A stretch of 64,000 bases of DNA from Microbacterium sp. NC79 (GCF_019061125.1 NZ_JAHQYI010000001.1:1612001-1676000); one strand, 5' to 3'. Positions 17,000-26,885 are shown, counted from the first letter of the stretch. Numbers and translations: made by a program. The notes: a model not told the origin generated them from the letters alone.

Positions 17000-18397
17000 T
17001 CACTTCGTCTGTGCGTTCAGGCGAGACAGCAGAAGCGCCTCAGTCACGACAGCGTTCTGGAAGGTCGCCAAGTGCAGCGACTCGTTGGGGCTGTGCGCGC
17101 GTGAGTGCGGGTCTTCCACGCCCGTCACGAGGATGTCGGCACCCGGGATTTCACGAACAAGGTCAGCGATGAACGGGATTGAGCCACCCACGCCGAGGTC
17201 GACAGGAGCCTTGCCGTACGCGTCTTGCATTGACTGACGCGCCAGCGCCACCGTGTCGCCGCTGGTGTCCACGAGGAACCCGTTGCCGAGGTCGATGTCG
17301 CTGAAGGTGAGTTCAGCACCAAACGGCGCGTTCGCCCTCAGGTGCGCCTCCATGGCAGCGTATGCCTCGGTCGCCTCCTGGCCGGGGGCGACGCGAGCCG
17401 AGATCACCACCGTGACTTCAGGAGAAATCGTGTTGGAGGCCGCCGCAACCGACGTGAAGTCAACACCGGTGACAGTGATCGACGGCTTGTTCCAAATGCG
17501 GCTCAGAATGGTTCCGTTGCCGATCGGGCTCACACCAGGCAATAGTCCCGCTTCATCACGGAGAGTCGCCTCTGTGTATTCCGGCGTCGGTGCGTCGCGT
17601 TCGGTCATCCCCGTGACCGCGACGGAACCATCGTCTGCCCAGAGCGTCGACAACAGCTTGACGGTCGCCATCATGGCATCGGGAATAGCGCCGCCAAACA
17701 TGCCGGAGTGCGATGCGTGCGCGAGCGTGCGCACGCTCAGCGTGAAGCGCGCGTTTCCGCGAAGCGAGACGGTGAGACCCGGCGTCTCCGAGTCCCAGTT
17801 GCCAGAGTCGGCGACCACGATGACATCGGAACGCAGTGCGTCGATGTTGTCACTCAGGAATTGCGCGAACGATCGGGAGCCGAACTCTTCCTCGCCTTCA
17901 ATAAAGACGGAAATGCCGAGGTCAAGGTCATCGCCGTAGACCTCCTTCATCGTGCGAATGGCAGCGACGTGCGCCATGATGCCGGCCTTATCGTCGGCTG
18001 CACCTCGACCGTAGAGTCGGCCATCGCGGACGGTTGGCTCGAACGGAGGCGTCTCCCAAAGGGCGTCGTCGCCCTCAGGCTGAACGTCATGGTGCGCGTA
18101 AAGGAGAATCGTCGGCTTGCCGTTTTTTGCGGCACGTGTCGCCAGAATCGCGGGTTGCCCCTGCTCGTCTGTGCCCGGGATTGCCGCAGTCTTCACCTCG
18201 ACACTGTCAAACATGCCGGTCTCTTCGAACAGGGCGGCCACGGCAGCCGCGCTGCGCTGGAGGTTGCTCTGATCGAACGCTGGCCAGGCAATTCCCGGAA
18301 TACGCACCAGGTTGCCGAGATCGGCGAGTGCGACGGGGATGGTGGCCTTGGCCGCGTGGGTGACGGCCTCGTCGTTGGGATGCTGCTCATAGCTCAT
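17000..18397 (-). CDS. M20-family dipeptidase/metallopeptidase
   Basis: This 465-residue di-zinc peptidase has LLYAHHDVQPEG (first metal His and Asp), GRLYGRGAADDKAG (bridging Asp), FIEGEEEFGS (catalytic Glu pair) and a C-terminal His in EDPHSRAHSPNESL. The dimerisation domain lies between. It resembles the cytosolic dipeptidase (carnosinase/CPG2-like) branch. The start is the ATG at 18395-18397: a TAAGAT hexamer lies 7 nt upstream, and longer in-frame sequence would run into the divergent gene's 5' end. Substrate specificity is unknown. Confidence 0.93.
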   Translation of the reverse strand: MSYEQHPNDEAVTHAAKATIPVALADLGNLVRIPGIAWPAFDQSNLQRSAAAVAALFEETGMFDSVEVKTAAIPGTDEQGQPAILATRAAKNGKPTILLYAHHDVQPEGDDALWETPPFEPTVRDGRLYGRGAADDKAGIMAHVAAIRTMKEVYGDDLDLGISVFIEGEEEFGSRSFAQFLSDNIDALRSDVIVVADSGNWDSETPGLTVSLRGNARFTLSVRTLAHASHSGMFGGAIPDAMMATVKLLSTLWADDGSVAVTGMTERDAPTPEYTEATLRDEAGLLPGVSPIGNGTILSRIWNKPSITVTGVDFTSVAAASNTISPEVTVVISARVAPGQEATEAYAAMEAHLRANAPFGAELTFSDIDLGNGFLVDTSGDTVALARQSMQDAYGKAPVDLGVGGSIPFIADLVREIPGADILVTGVEDPHSRAHSPNESLHLATFQNAVVTEALLLSRLNAQTK

Positions 18398-18404
18398 ACC
18401 GGTA

Positions 18405-18410
18405 ATCTTA
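18405..18410 (-). promoter_or_regulatory. leaderless -10 hexamer TAAGAT of the dipeptidase gene
   Basis: TAAGAT on the minus strand lies 7 nt from the ATG. It fixes the start and excludes the longer reading frame. Confidence 0.45.
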
Positions 18411-18441
18411 GAAGGACTCCCGAAACGCGAGGTGCTTTCAC

Positions 18442-18999
18442 GTGGTTCAGAACTCCACCACCCCTTCATCAGACAACGACGAGCCAGTCATCGGCAAGGG
18501 CCGGCCGACGCCGTCGCGCGCCGAACGCGAGGCTGCGAACCGCCGCCCGCTGGCCCCCAACACCAAGGAAGCGCGCAAGGAGGCACGCGCCGCACTCAAT
18601 GCAAACCGCGATAAGGCACGTGCCGGCATGGCTGCAGGCGAGGAGAAGTACCTCCCCCCGCGCGACAAGGGTGAGCAGCGCCGCTGGGTGCGCGACTACG
18701 TCGACGCCGGGTGGCACCTTGGCGAGTTCGTCATGCCTGCCATGATCGTCGTCATTGTGCTGACCTTCGTACCCAACTACGCCGTCCAGACGTATTCGTT
18801 CCTCGTGCTGTGGGCGTACATCCTGCTGGTCATTGGCGACATGGTGTTGCTGAGCAACCGCGTCAAGAAGAAGACGGCAGCCAAGTGGGGCACCCGCGTT
18901 GAGAAGGGCCACGGCTGGTACGCCGCGATGCGCTCCTTCCAGATGCGCTTTATGCGCCTGCCGAAGCCGCAGGCCAAGCGCGGCGAATACCCCGCCTAA
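18442..18999 (+). CDS. DUF3043 membrane protein
   Basis: This 185-residue actinobacterial conserved protein has a hydrophilic, very basic N-terminal half (RAEREAANRRPLAPNTKEAR) followed by GWHLGEFVMPAMIVVIVLTF and SFLVLWAYILLVIGDMV, two transmembrane helices, and a basic C-terminus (KKKTAAKWG, KPQAKRGEYPA). It matches the DUF3043 family, for which no function is known to me. The GTG at 18442 has GAGG nine nt upstream. It is divergent from the dipeptidase gene and ends at a strong bidirectional terminator. Confidence 0.85.
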   Translation: MVQNSTTPSSDNDEPVIGKGRPTPSRAEREAANRRPLAPNTKEARKEARAALNANRDKARAGMAAGEEKYLPPRDKGEQRRWVRDYVDAGWHLGEFVMPAMIVVIVLTFVPNYAVQTYSFLVLWAYILLVIGDMVLLSNRVKKKTAAKWGTRVEKGHGWYAAMRSFQMRFMRLPKPQAKRGEYPA

Positions 19000-19010
19000 C
19001 CGTAAGCCTT

Positions 19011-19050
19011 ATTGAAAATGCCCCGGGAAACTTCCCGGGGCATTTTCAAT
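19011..19050. terminator. bidirectional terminator between DUF3043 gene and pyrD
   Basis: This is a perfect inverted repeat: ATTGAAAATGCCCCGGGA pairs with its complement around a 3-4 nt loop. A and T tracts flank the GC stem on both sides, so it can stop both converging transcripts. Confidence 0.95.
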
Positions 19051-19053
19051 GGC

Positions 19054-20079
19054 TCAGCGATTTTTAACGAGTCCGCGGTTGATCGCACGGCCCCACAGCG
19101 GGCCGGAGTAGATGAACTCGGAGTAGCCCTGCACGAGCGTGGCACCGGCATCCAAGCGCTGCTGCACGTCAGCAGCGGTCTGCACGCCACCAACTGAGAT
19201 GACACAGAACTCGGCGGGAACCGCGGCGCGCACGAGCGCAAGCATTTCGAGTGAGCGCTCCCGAAGCGGTGCGCCGGAAAGCCCACCAGCGCCGATGTCA
19301 GCGACCTTAGCGTCATCTGTAACGAGCCCATCACGAGAAATCGTCGTGTTGTTGGCGATGAGGCCGTCCAGCCCGAGGCGGACGGCAAGGCGGGCGATGT
19401 CCCCCACTTCCTCGTCTTCAAGGTCGGGAGCAATCTTCACCAGCAGCGGCGTGGTTCCAGCCGCTGCTTTCACCGCCTCGAGCAAGGGTGCCAGCGTCTC
19501 AACGGCCTGCAACCCACGAAGGCCAGGGGTGTTCGGCGAGGACACGTTGACGGCGAGGTAATCCGCGTGGGGCGCGACCAGCTTGGCGCTGGTGACATAG
19601 TCGGCGATCGCATCATCGACCTCGACGATGCGGCTCTTACCGATGTTCGCACCGATGATGATGCCGGAATTCTGCTTGCGAAGCTTCTGGAGTCGCTGGG
19701 CAGCGACCGCTGCACCCTCATTGTTGAACCCCATGCGGTTGATCAGCGCACGGTCGGCAACGAGACGGAAAAGGCGCGGCTTCGGGTTACCTGGCTGCGG
19801 AACCGCGGTGACGGTTCCGACTTCGATGTGGCCGAAACCGAGGGCCTCGAGCCCGCGCACCATGGTGACGTTCTTGTCGAATCCTGCGGCAATACCGAAT
19901 GGCGAGTCGAACGTGAGCCCGAGCGCCTTGGTTTGCAGCGATGCGTCAGGCTTCGTCATTGCGCGGGTGGCCGCGCGCAGCGGACCAACACCGAGGGTGC
20001 GAATGACGGTTGCCGCCATGTGGTGAGCCGTCTCCGGATCGAAGCGGGTCAGGACGGTGCGAAAGAGGAGGGAATACAT
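19054..20079 (-). CDS. pyrD: dihydroorotate dehydrogenase (quinone)
   Basis: This 341-residue class 2 enzyme of pyrimidine synthesis oxidises dihydroorotate and passes electrons to the quinone pool at the membrane. The N-terminal helix pair (MYSLLFRTVLTRFDPETAHHM) is the class 2 membrane-association region. The FMN barrel has GIAAGFDKN, INRMGFNNEGA, NVSSPNTPGLRGLQ and ISVGGVQTAADVQQRL. The start is the ATG at 20077-20079 with GGCAGGG upstream; the longer in-frame stretch overlaps nrdR and is rejected. It follows nrdR by 10 bp. Confidence 0.96.
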   Translation of the reverse strand: MYSLLFRTVLTRFDPETAHHMAATVIRTLGVGPLRAATRAMTKPDASLQTKALGLTFDSPFGIAAGFDKNVTMVRGLEALGFGHIEVGTVTAVPQPGNPKPRLFRLVADRALINRMGFNNEGAAVAAQRLQKLRKQNSGIIIGANIGKSRIVEVDDAIADYVTSAKLVAPHADYLAVNVSSPNTPGLRGLQAVETLAPLLEAVKAAAGTTPLLVKIAPDLEDEEVGDIARLAVRLGLDGLIANNTTISRDGLVTDDAKVADIGAGGLSGAPLRERSLEMLALVRAAVPAEFCVISVGGVQTAADVQQRLDAGATLVQGYSEFIYSGPLWGRAINRGLVKNR

Positions 20080-20089
20080 CCCTGCCAGG

Positions 20090-20566
20090 TTACTCGGAAA
20101 CGTCGCGTGGTTCCGACTCAGCGTGCGATGCCCGCAGGTCAGAGATGGCGGATTCGAAATCTTCCAGCGATTCAAACGCCTGATAAACGCTCGCGAACCG
20201 GAGGTAGGCCACCTCATCGAGGTCGCGCAACGGTCCGAGAATCGCGAGTCCGATTTCGTTTGCATCGATCTGACTCTGACCGGTCTGGCGAATCGCCTCT
20301 TCGACGCGCTGGGCAAGCACGGCGAGGTCGGCATCCGTCACCGGGCGACCCTGGCACGCCTTGCGCACACCCGAGATCACCTTGTCACGGCTGAACGACT
20401 CGGCTACGCCAGACCGCTTGATGACGGTCAACGATGCCGTCTCCATTGTCGTGAAACGACCGCCACACTTGGGGCACTGACGCCGGCGACGAATCGACAG
20501 GCCATCGTCGCTCGTACGCGAGTCGATGACGCGCGAGTCAGGGTTGCGGCAAAAAGGGCAGTACAT
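20090..20566 (-). CDS. nrdR: transcriptional repressor NrdR
   Basis: This 158-residue regulator of ribonucleotide reductase genes has a zinc ribbon made by Cys3, Cys6, Cys31 and Cys34 ([25 protein letters not shown]). The ATP-cone domain follows ([20 protein letters not shown]) and senses ATP/dATP. The C-terminus is acidic. It lies between hisD (15 bp upstream) and pyrD (10 bp downstream) on the same strand. No ribonucleotide reductase gene is in the window, so its targets are elsewhere. Confidence 0.97.
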   Translation of the reverse strand: MYCPFCRNPDSRVIDSRTSDDGLSIRRRRQCPKCGGRFTTMETASLTVIKRSGVAESFSRDKVISGVRKACQGRPVTDADLAVLAQRVEEAIRQTGQSQIDANEIGLAILGPLRDLDEVAYLRFASVYQAFESLEDFESAISDLRASHAESEPRDVSE

Positions 20567-20581
20567 CAGGGTGCTTTCGGA

Positions 20582-21892
20582 TCAGTCGCGCGGCGCAAAG
20601 CGCACGGTCACGGCTTCGCCGTGCGCGGGGAGGTCTTCTGCGGTTGACAGCGACACAATGTCGGCGGCAACCTCTTCGAGCGCAGAGCGCGTGTACTCGA
20701 CAACCTGCTGCGGGCGCAAGAATGTGAACGCGCCGAGTCCAGAGGCGTATCGGGCCTGCCCGGAGGTGGGCAGGACGTGGTTGGAACCAGCGAGATAGTC
20801 ACCGAGGCTGACCGGAGCAAAGTCGCCGATGAACAGTGCGCCTGCGTTGGTGAAAAGCGCGGCGTCAGCTGACGCGTTGGCGGTCTGAATCTCGAGGTGC
20901 TCGGGGCCGTACGCGTTGCTGAATGCGGCCGCTGTCTCGAGGTCATCGACAAGCACGATTGCCGACTGTTCGCCACCGAGGGCGATAGCCACGCGCTCGG
21001 CGTGTTTGGTTTGCGGAACCATGGCCGCGACGTGCGCAGCGACCGCGTCGGCGAGATCGCTAGACCACGTCACCAGAACAGCACCAGACTGCTCGTCGTG
21101 CTCGGCCTGGCTAATCAGGTCGGCCGCAACGTATGCGGGGTTTGCAGTGTCATCGGCGGCAACCAGAATCTCGGTGGCGCCCGCTTCAGCGTCGATACCG
21201 ACGAGGCCAGCGACCGCGCGTTTGGCTGCCGCGACGAAGTTGTTGCCTGGTCCTGTGACGACGTCGACCGGCGCCAAGTCCAGTGACTTCACGCCGTGCG
21301 CGAAAGCACCGATCGCACCGGCCCCGCCCATCGCATAGATCTCAGTGATACCCAGCAGTCCCGCCGCAGCGAGGATGGTGGGGTGTACTCGACCGTCGAA
21401 GGCGCGCTGCGGGGGTGATGCGAGAGCGACCGCCGAGACGCCTGCGACCTGCGCAGGCACAACGTTCATGATGACGCTGGACGGGTAGACCGCCTTGCCG
21501 CCAGGTACGTAAACGCCGACGCGGGTGACGGGTTGCCAGCGCTGAATGACACGGGCTCCCGAGGAGAGCTCAGTGACTGCGGGTGCCGGAACCTGGGCGG
21601 CAGAAGCGAGACGGACGCGACGAATCGCCTCCTCGAGCGCGGCGCGAACGTCGGGCTCGAGGGAGGCAATCGCTTCGTCAATGTGGTGCTGGGGTACGCG
21701 AATCGCGTGCCCCGTGGCGCCATCGAACTGGGTGGCCTGCTCGCGAAGAGCGACTTCTCCCCGCTCCCGCACATCCGCAACAATTGCGGCGGCAGTTTCC
21801 AGCGCATGCTGCTTCGCCGCGGTCGCTCGGGGAACGACGGAAAGCAGCTCCGCAGTGGAAAGGTTCTGGCCACGCAGATCAATGACACGCAT
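20582..21892 (-). CDS. hisD: histidinol dehydrogenase
   Basis: This 436-residue enzyme performs the last two NAD-dependent oxidations of histidine synthesis, from L-histidinol to L-histidine. Family blocks are YVPGGKAVYPSSVIMNVVPA, VDVVTGPGNNFVAAAKR, ISQAEHDEQSGAVLVT (zinc and catalytic residues) and NAYGPEHLEIQT. The ATG overlaps the stop of the upstream membrane protein by one base (TAATG), implying coupled translation. No other his genes follow; nrdR and pyrD are next. Confidence 0.97.
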   Translation of the reverse strand: MRVIDLRGQNLSTAELLSVVPRATAAKQHALETAAAIVADVRERGEVALREQATQFDGATGHAIRVPQHHIDEAIASLEPDVRAALEEAIRRVRLASAAQVPAPAVTELSSGARVIQRWQPVTRVGVYVPGGKAVYPSSVIMNVVPAQVAGVSAVALASPPQRAFDGRVHPTILAAAGLLGITEIYAMGGAGAIGAFAHGVKSLDLAPVDVVTGPGNNFVAAAKRAVAGLVGIDAEAGATEILVAADDTANPAYVAADLISQAEHDEQSGAVLVTWSSDLADAVAAHVAAMVPQTKHAERVAIALGGEQSAIVLVDDLETAAAFSNAYGPEHLEIQTANASADAALFTNAGALFIGDFAPVSLGDYLAGSNHVLPTSGQARYASGLGAFTFLRPQQVVEYTRSALEEVAADIVSLSTAEDLPAHGEAVTVRFAPRD

Positions 21893-23163
21893 TAGTTACG
21901 AACTACTCCTGATACATCACTAAGGGTTCCGGTGCGGCCATCGTCGTGACGGATCACGAACGACGAACCGTTGTCTTCGATAACCAGCGCCCACGCGGTG
22001 GGGCCGACACGGAAGATCTCGGCACCAGAAGCGTCAACAACGGGACGCTCCTCCGGAACGAGAGCCCAGAACGGCTGCTGAGCGGCGGGCGCAGCTTCGG
22101 CGGGCGTTGCTTCGACGGGCGTTGCCTCAGCGGGCGCAGCCTCAGCTTCTTCCTGAGCAACCTCCGCAGCGGGTGCGGCTTCAGCCGGTACGTCGGCTGC
22201 AACCGGTGCGACCTCTACTGGTGCGTCTTCAGCGGCTACGGGAGTTGCCCACGGGTTCTCCTGCGCCGGAGCCGGAACCTGCTGCTGAGCGGCCCAGGGG
22301 TTCTCTTGCGCCGGAGCCGGAACCTGCTGCTGAGCAGCCCACGGGTTTTCCTGCGCGACAGGCGCAGCGGCTGGACTCTGACCCCACGTGTCGGGCTGCG
22401 TCTGCTGTGCGACCGGTGCGCCAGCGGGCAGGGTGACACCCTTGCCCTCGGGAATCACGCGGGTCGTGCGGCCAGCGCGCGGAGCGGTTTCTTCTGGGCG
22501 CTGGTCGAATTCTTCGCGAAGACCAGGAATGAAGGGAGCACCGACGGTGAGCACGATGCCAGCGATCGTGAGTAGCACTAGCACCCAGACCACCCAGCTA
22601 CCGAAACCGCCGCCAGCAAGGCTGCCAATTCCGAGGCCGAATGCGGCCCAGACCACAAGCGCGGACGAGTAGACGACCGATGCGAACTGGTCGGTGCTCA
22701 GCGAACCGATACGGTTCACGAGCGGAAGGAAGGGGCGTGCGGCAATGAGCGCGGAGGCGGCAAAAGGCAACAGCACAAGCGGAAGCCAGAAGCCGATCGA
22801 CCACAGAGTCACCGTGAAGAATGAGGACGATGCCAGCGGGAAGAACGAGAAGACCAGGATCAGCAGGCCGACGCCCATGAGGATGAACTCACGAATCGTG
22901 TAAGGCAGCGGCTTCTTCTGCGGTGCCGGAGCTCCATAACCGGGCTGTGCGCCCCACTGTTGCTGCGGCTGGCCATACGGCTGCTGAGGCTGCTGGCCGT
23001 ACTGCGGGTAGCCCTGGCCGAGACCCTGGGTCTGGTTCGGGTCAAAGCCCTGCGTCTGGTTCGGGTCAAAGCCCTGGGTCTGATTGGGGTTGTACCCCTG
23101 TTGCGGCGCACCCCATTGCGGTCCACCGGCCGGGTTCTGACCGTAGTCACCTGGATTTGACAT
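21892..23163 (-). CDS. Pro/Gln/Ala-rich membrane protein of unknown function
   Basis: This is a 423-residue protein that I do not recognise. Residues 1-85 are Gln/Pro/Gly-rich with repeats of GFDPNQTQ. Residues ~92-215 contain about four hydrophobic helices (EFILMGVGLLILVFSFFPLA, then three more). Residues ~235-375 are low complexity, with 15-residue repeats QENPWAAQQQVPAPA and Ala/Glu/Pro runs. The last ~50 residues form a compact acidic-aromatic domain (FWALVPEERPVVDASGAEIF, WALVIEDNGSSFVIRHDDG). A good ribosome-binding site (GGGGGGAG) precedes the ATG. The stop overlaps the hisD start, so the two are co-expressed, but nothing in it suggests a role in histidine synthesis. Confidence 0.75.
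   Translation of the reverse strand: MSNPGDYGQNPAGGPQWGAPQQGYNPNQTQGFDPNQTQGFDPNQTQGLGQGYPQYGQQPQQPYGQPQQQWGAQPGYGAPAPQKKPLPYTIREFILMGVGLLILVFSFFPLASSSFFTVTLWSIGFWLPLVLLPFAASALIAARPFLPLVNRIGSLSTDQFASVVYSSALVVWAAFGLGIGSLAGGGFGSWVVWVLVLLTIAGIVLTVGAPFIPGLREEFDQRPEETAPRAGRTTRVIPEGKGVTLPAGAPVAQQTQPDTWGQSPAAAPVAQENPWAAQQQVPAPAQENPWAAQQQVPAPAQENPWATPVAAEDAPVEVAPVAADVPAEAAPAAEVAQEEAEAAPAEATPVEATPAEAAPAAQQPFWALVPEERPVVDASGAEIFRVGPTAWALVIEDNGSSFVIRHDDGRTGTLSDVSGVVRN
22248..22360. repeat. 45-bp in-frame coding repeat (2.5 copies)
   Basis: Copies at 22248-22292 and 22293-22337 are nearly identical, and a third diverges after ~23 bp. They encode QENPWAAQQQVPAPA blocks. Each full unit contains one CGGAACC motif (22273, 22318). 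Confidence 0.85.
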
Positions 23164-23360
23164 GTGAATTCTCCCCCCACGTTCACGCTGCGATCGCGAG
23201 TCGATAAGTTAGTGCGCCGTGTGACGGCACGAATGGACTGCCCTGTGCGCGCACACGACAGCTGATGCTTTGAAACTCTACCGGTGAGTGTGCACTGGGC
23301 AACAGTCACCGCGCGCAGGAAGACGCTTCTCGCGTCATAAACGCCGGTTGTGGTTCCGGA

Positions 23361-26300
23361 TTACCCGAGACACTGCGGGCCAAGCAGTCCCTTCAAGTCG
23401 CCATAGAGCTCAGCGGTAATGGAGACAGGCAATGGCACGTCGAACACCTTCGCGGAGCGACCACGATGAAGCATCAGCGAAACCTCGGTGTCTCCCGGGT
23501 AGCGCTCCAGCACTTCGCGCAGACTCAGCATTGCGCTTTCGGTAGCACGCTGCTCAGCAAGGACCAGTGTGAGCGGGCCGTTGTCGTCGAACGTACCAAT
23601 GTCGGGTGAGAAGGCCGCCTGCGCATGGATGTTGAGTCCGTCATCGCGGCGGGAGACGCGGCCTCTGACGACGAGAATCGAGTCTTGCGTGAGCGTAGAT
23701 GAGAACTCGGTGTAGGTCTTTCCCATAAACATCACGGTCACCTCACCAGCGAAGTCTTCGACCGTGATCATGCCGTAAGGATTTCCGGATGCTTTGGCGA
23801 CTCGGTGCTGCACGCTCGTGACAAGGCCCGCGATGACGACCTGGTCGCCATCCTCAATCGACTCGGACTCCAGTAGCGTGTTGATCGACAGCGAGGCGTG
23901 CTTGGCGAGTGGAACCTCGAGGCCGGCGAGCGGATGGTCAGAGACATAGAGACCAAGCATTTCCCGCTCGAAGCTCAGCTTTTCCTTCTTCGCCCACTCC
24001 GGGTAGTACGGGATCTGCGCGGGTGCAACCTCGTCGCTCTCGTCGTACAGGCTGTCGAAATCGAACCCAATGGCGCCGGTGGCGGCTTTGCGCTTGGCAT
24101 CGACCGCGGCATCAATCAGATCTTCATGGGCCATCAGGAGCGCGCGACGGCTGTCGCCAAATGAGTCGAACGCGCCAGCCTTAATGAGCGACTCAACGGT
24201 GCGCTTATTCGCGACGTGCACCGGAACCTTCTTCAGGAAGTCATGGAATGACTCGAATCCGCCCTCTTTACGTGACTCGACAATGCCGTCGACAACGTTT
24301 GAACCAACGTTACGAACCGCCCCAAGACCAAAGCGGATGTCTTCGCCGACAGCGGCAAAGTACTTGATCGACTGGCCTACGTCGGGCGGCAAGACCTTGA
24401 TACCCATGCGGCGGCACTCGTTCAGGTACAGCGCCATCTTGTCTTTCGAGTCGCCGACGCTGGTCAGCAGAGCAGCCATGTACTCGGCGGGATAGTGCGC
24501 TTTCAGGTAGGCCGTCCAGTAGGACACCAGGCCATAGGCAGCAGAGTGCGCCTTGTTGAAGGCGTAGTCCGAGAAGGGCAGCAGAATGTCCCACAGCGCC
24601 TTGATTGCGGCTTCACCAAAGCCGCGCGCGATCATGCCGTCGTGGAATCCCGCGTACTGCTTGTCGAGCTCGCTCTTCTTTTTCTTACCCATGGCACGAC
24701 GCAGAATGTCTGCTTGGCCGAGCGAGAAGCCAGCCACCCGCTGGGCGATTGCCATGACCTGCTCTTGATAAATGATCAGGCCGTAGCTGATGTCGAGGAT
24801 GTCTCTCAGCGGCTCTTCGAGCTCCGGGTGAATCGGGGTGACCGGCTGTAACCCGTTCTTACGCAGGGCGTAGTTGGTGTGTGAGTTCGCTCCCATGGGG
24901 CCCGGGCGATACAGCGCAATAACGGCCGAAACGTCTTCAAAGTTGTCAGGCTTCATGAGGCGCAACAGCGCACGCATCGGGCCACCATCCAGCTGGAAGA
25001 CACCCAGAGTGTCACCACGCGACAGCAGCTCGTACGATGCACGATCATCAAGCGCGAGACCTTCAAGGTCAAGATCCTCGCCGCGGTTCGCCTTGATGTT
25101 GTCGAGCGCGTCGGAGATGATCGTGAGATTTCGCAGCCCCAGGAAGTCCATCTTGATGAGGCCAAGAGACTCACACGACGGGTAGTCGAACTGCGTGACG
25201 ATCTGCCCATCTTGCTCACGCTTCATGATCGGGATGATGTCGATCAGCGGGTCAGACGACATGATGACGCCGGCAGCGTGCACACCCCACTGGCGCTTTA
25301 GGTTCTCGATGCCGAGGGCCGTATCAAAGACGGTGCGGGCATCGGGGTCGCTTTCAACGACAGCACGGAACTCGCTCGCTTCTTTAAAGCGCGGGTGTTC
25401 CTTATCGAACATGCCGGTCAGCGGCATGTCTTTACCCATCACCGCTGGCGGCATCGCCTTGGTGAGCTTCTCCCCCATGCTGAACGGGAAGCCCAGCACA
25501 CGACCGGCATCCTTCAGCGCCTGCTTCGCCTTAATGGTTCCGTACGTCACGATCTGCGCAACGCGCTCATCGCCATACTTCTCGGTCACATACTGGATGA
25601 CCTCGCCGCGGCGACGGTCGTCAAAGTCGACGTCGAAGTCAGGCATCGAAACGCGGTCCGGGTTGAGGAAGCGCTCGAAAATGAGGCCGTGGGGCAGCGG
25701 GTCAAGGTCGGTAATGCGCATCGCGTACGCGACCATCGAGCCAGCACCGGAACCACGGCCGGGGCCGACACGAATGCCGTGGTCTTTTGCCCAGTTAATG
25801 AAGTCAGCAACCACGAGGAAGTAGCCGGGAAACTTCATCTGCAGGATGATGCCGACTTCATAGTCAGCCTGCTTGCGAACGTCATCAGGGATGCCACCCG
25901 GGTACCGGTAGTGCAGGCCCTTTTCGACCTCTTTCGCGAACCAGCTTTCTTCCGTCTCCCCCTCGGGCACCGGGAAGCGCGGCATGTAGCTGGTTTCCGT
26001 GTCAAAGCTGACGTTGCAGCGTTCAGCGATGAGCAACGTGTTTGTGGCTGCCTCCGGGTTATCCCGAAACAGGTGCCGCATCTCGTCGGCGGTCTTCAGG
26101 TAGTAGCCATCACCGTCGAATTTGAAGCGCTTCGGGTCATCGAGCGTGGATCCTGACTGCACACACAGCAGGGCCGAGTGCGCGTCAGCGTCGTGCTGGT
26201 GCGTGTAGTGCGAGTCGTTGGTTCCGACGAGCGGAATGTTGAGGTCTTTCGCGATCTTCAGCAGGTCAGGAATGACGCGACGCTCAATGTCGAGCCCGTG

Positions 26301-26879
26301 ATCCATGATTTCGGCGAAGTAGTTCTCTTTGCCGAACAGGTCTTGAAACTCCGCTGCGGCGGCACGCGCCTCGTTGTACTGGCCGAGGCGCAGGCGCGTC
26401 TGAATTTCGCCTGATGGGCAGCCCGTCGTCGCGATGATGCCCTCGTGATATGTGTTGAGCAGATCGCGGTCCATGCGGGGCTTGAAGTAGTAGCCCTCAA
26501 TGCTGGCCTTGGACGATAGGCGAAAGAGGTTGTGCAGGCCGGTGTTGTTCTCGGCCCACATCGTCATGTGCGTGTAGGCGCCCGAACCCGACACGTCATC
26601 GCCCTGCTGCTCGGCGGTGCCCCACCGAATACGCGTCTTGTCAGTGCGGTGTGTGCCCGGTGTGACGTACGCCTCAATACCGATGATGGGTTTCACGCCA
26701 CCGGCCGTTGCGGTCTTGTAGAACTCAAACGCACCGAACGTGTTGCCGTGGTCGGTGACGGCGATCGCCGGCATCTCCTGTCGTGCTGCTTCTTCGACCA
26801 TCGAGGTGAGGCGCGCGGCGCCATCCAGCATCGAGAATTCGGAGTGGACGTGCAGGTGTACGAAGGAGTCGGATGTCAC
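23361..26879 (-). CDS. dnaE: DNA polymerase III subunit alpha (DnaE1-type)
   Basis: This 1172-residue replicative polymerase has an N-terminal PHP domain with HLHVHSEFSMLDGA and AITDHGNTFGAFEF, then the polymerase core with the catalytic acidic triplet in MPDFDVDFDDRRR (about residues 410-420). The tandem helix-hairpin-helix and OB-fold domains follow (ITVEDFAGEVTVMFMGKTY). The gene is complete. The GTG start at 26877-26879 has TAGGCT 6 nt upstream, predicting a leaderless mRNA for this essential gene. rluD lies 48 bp upstream. Confidence 0.98.
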   Translation of the reverse strand: MTSDSFVHLHVHSEFSMLDGAARLTSMVEEAARQEMPAIAVTDHGNTFGAFEFYKTATAGGVKPIIGIEAYVTPGTHRTDKTRIRWGTAEQQGDDVSGSGAYTHMTMWAENNTGLHNLFRLSSKASIEGYYFKPRMDRDLLNTYHEGIIATTGCPSGEIQTRLRLGQYNEARAAAAEFQDLFGKENYFAEIMDHGLDIERRVIPDLLKIAKDLNIPLVGTNDSHYTHQHDADAHSALLCVQSGSTLDDPKRFKFDGDGYYLKTADEMRHLFRDNPEAATNTLLIAERCNVSFDTETSYMPRFPVPEGETEESWFAKEVEKGLHYRYPGGIPDDVRKQADYEVGIILQMKFPGYFLVVADFINWAKDHGIRVGPGRGSGAGSMVAYAMRITDLDPLPHGLIFERFLNPDRVSMPDFDVDFDDRRRGEVIQYVTEKYGDERVAQIVTYGTIKAKQALKDAGRVLGFPFSMGEKLTKAMPPAVMGKDMPLTGMFDKEHPRFKEASEFRAVVESDPDARTVFDTALGIENLKRQWGVHAAGVIMSSDPLIDIIPIMKREQDGQIVTQFDYPSCESLGLIKMDFLGLRNLTIISDALDNIKANRGEDLDLEGLALDDRASYELLSRGDTLGVFQLDGGPMRALLRLMKPDNFEDVSAVIALYRPGPMGANSHTNYALRKNGLQPVTPIHPELEEPLRDILDISYGLIIYQEQVMAIAQRVAGFSLGQADILRRAMGKKKKSELDKQYAGFHDGMIARGFGEAAIKALWDILLPFSDYAFNKAHSAAYGLVSYWTAYLKAHYPAEYMAALLTSVGDSKDKMALYLNECRRMGIKVLPPDVGQSIKYFAAVGEDIRFGLGAVRNVGSNVVDGIVESRKEGGFESFHDFLKKVPVHVANKRTVESLIKAGAFDSFGDSRRALLMAHEDLIDAAVDAKRKAATGAIGFDFDSLYDESDEVAPAQIPYYPEWAKKEKLSFEREMLGLYVSDHPLAGLEVPLAKHASLSINTLLESESIEDGDQVVIAGLVTSVQHRVAKASGNPYGMITVEDFAGEVTVMFMGKTYTEFSSTLTQDSILVVRGRVSRRDDGLNIHAQAAFSPDIGTFDDNGPLTLVLAEQRATESAMLSLREVLERYPGDTEVSLMLHRGRSAKVFDVPLPVSITAELYGDLKGLLGPQCLG

Positions 26880-26885
26880 TCTTCG

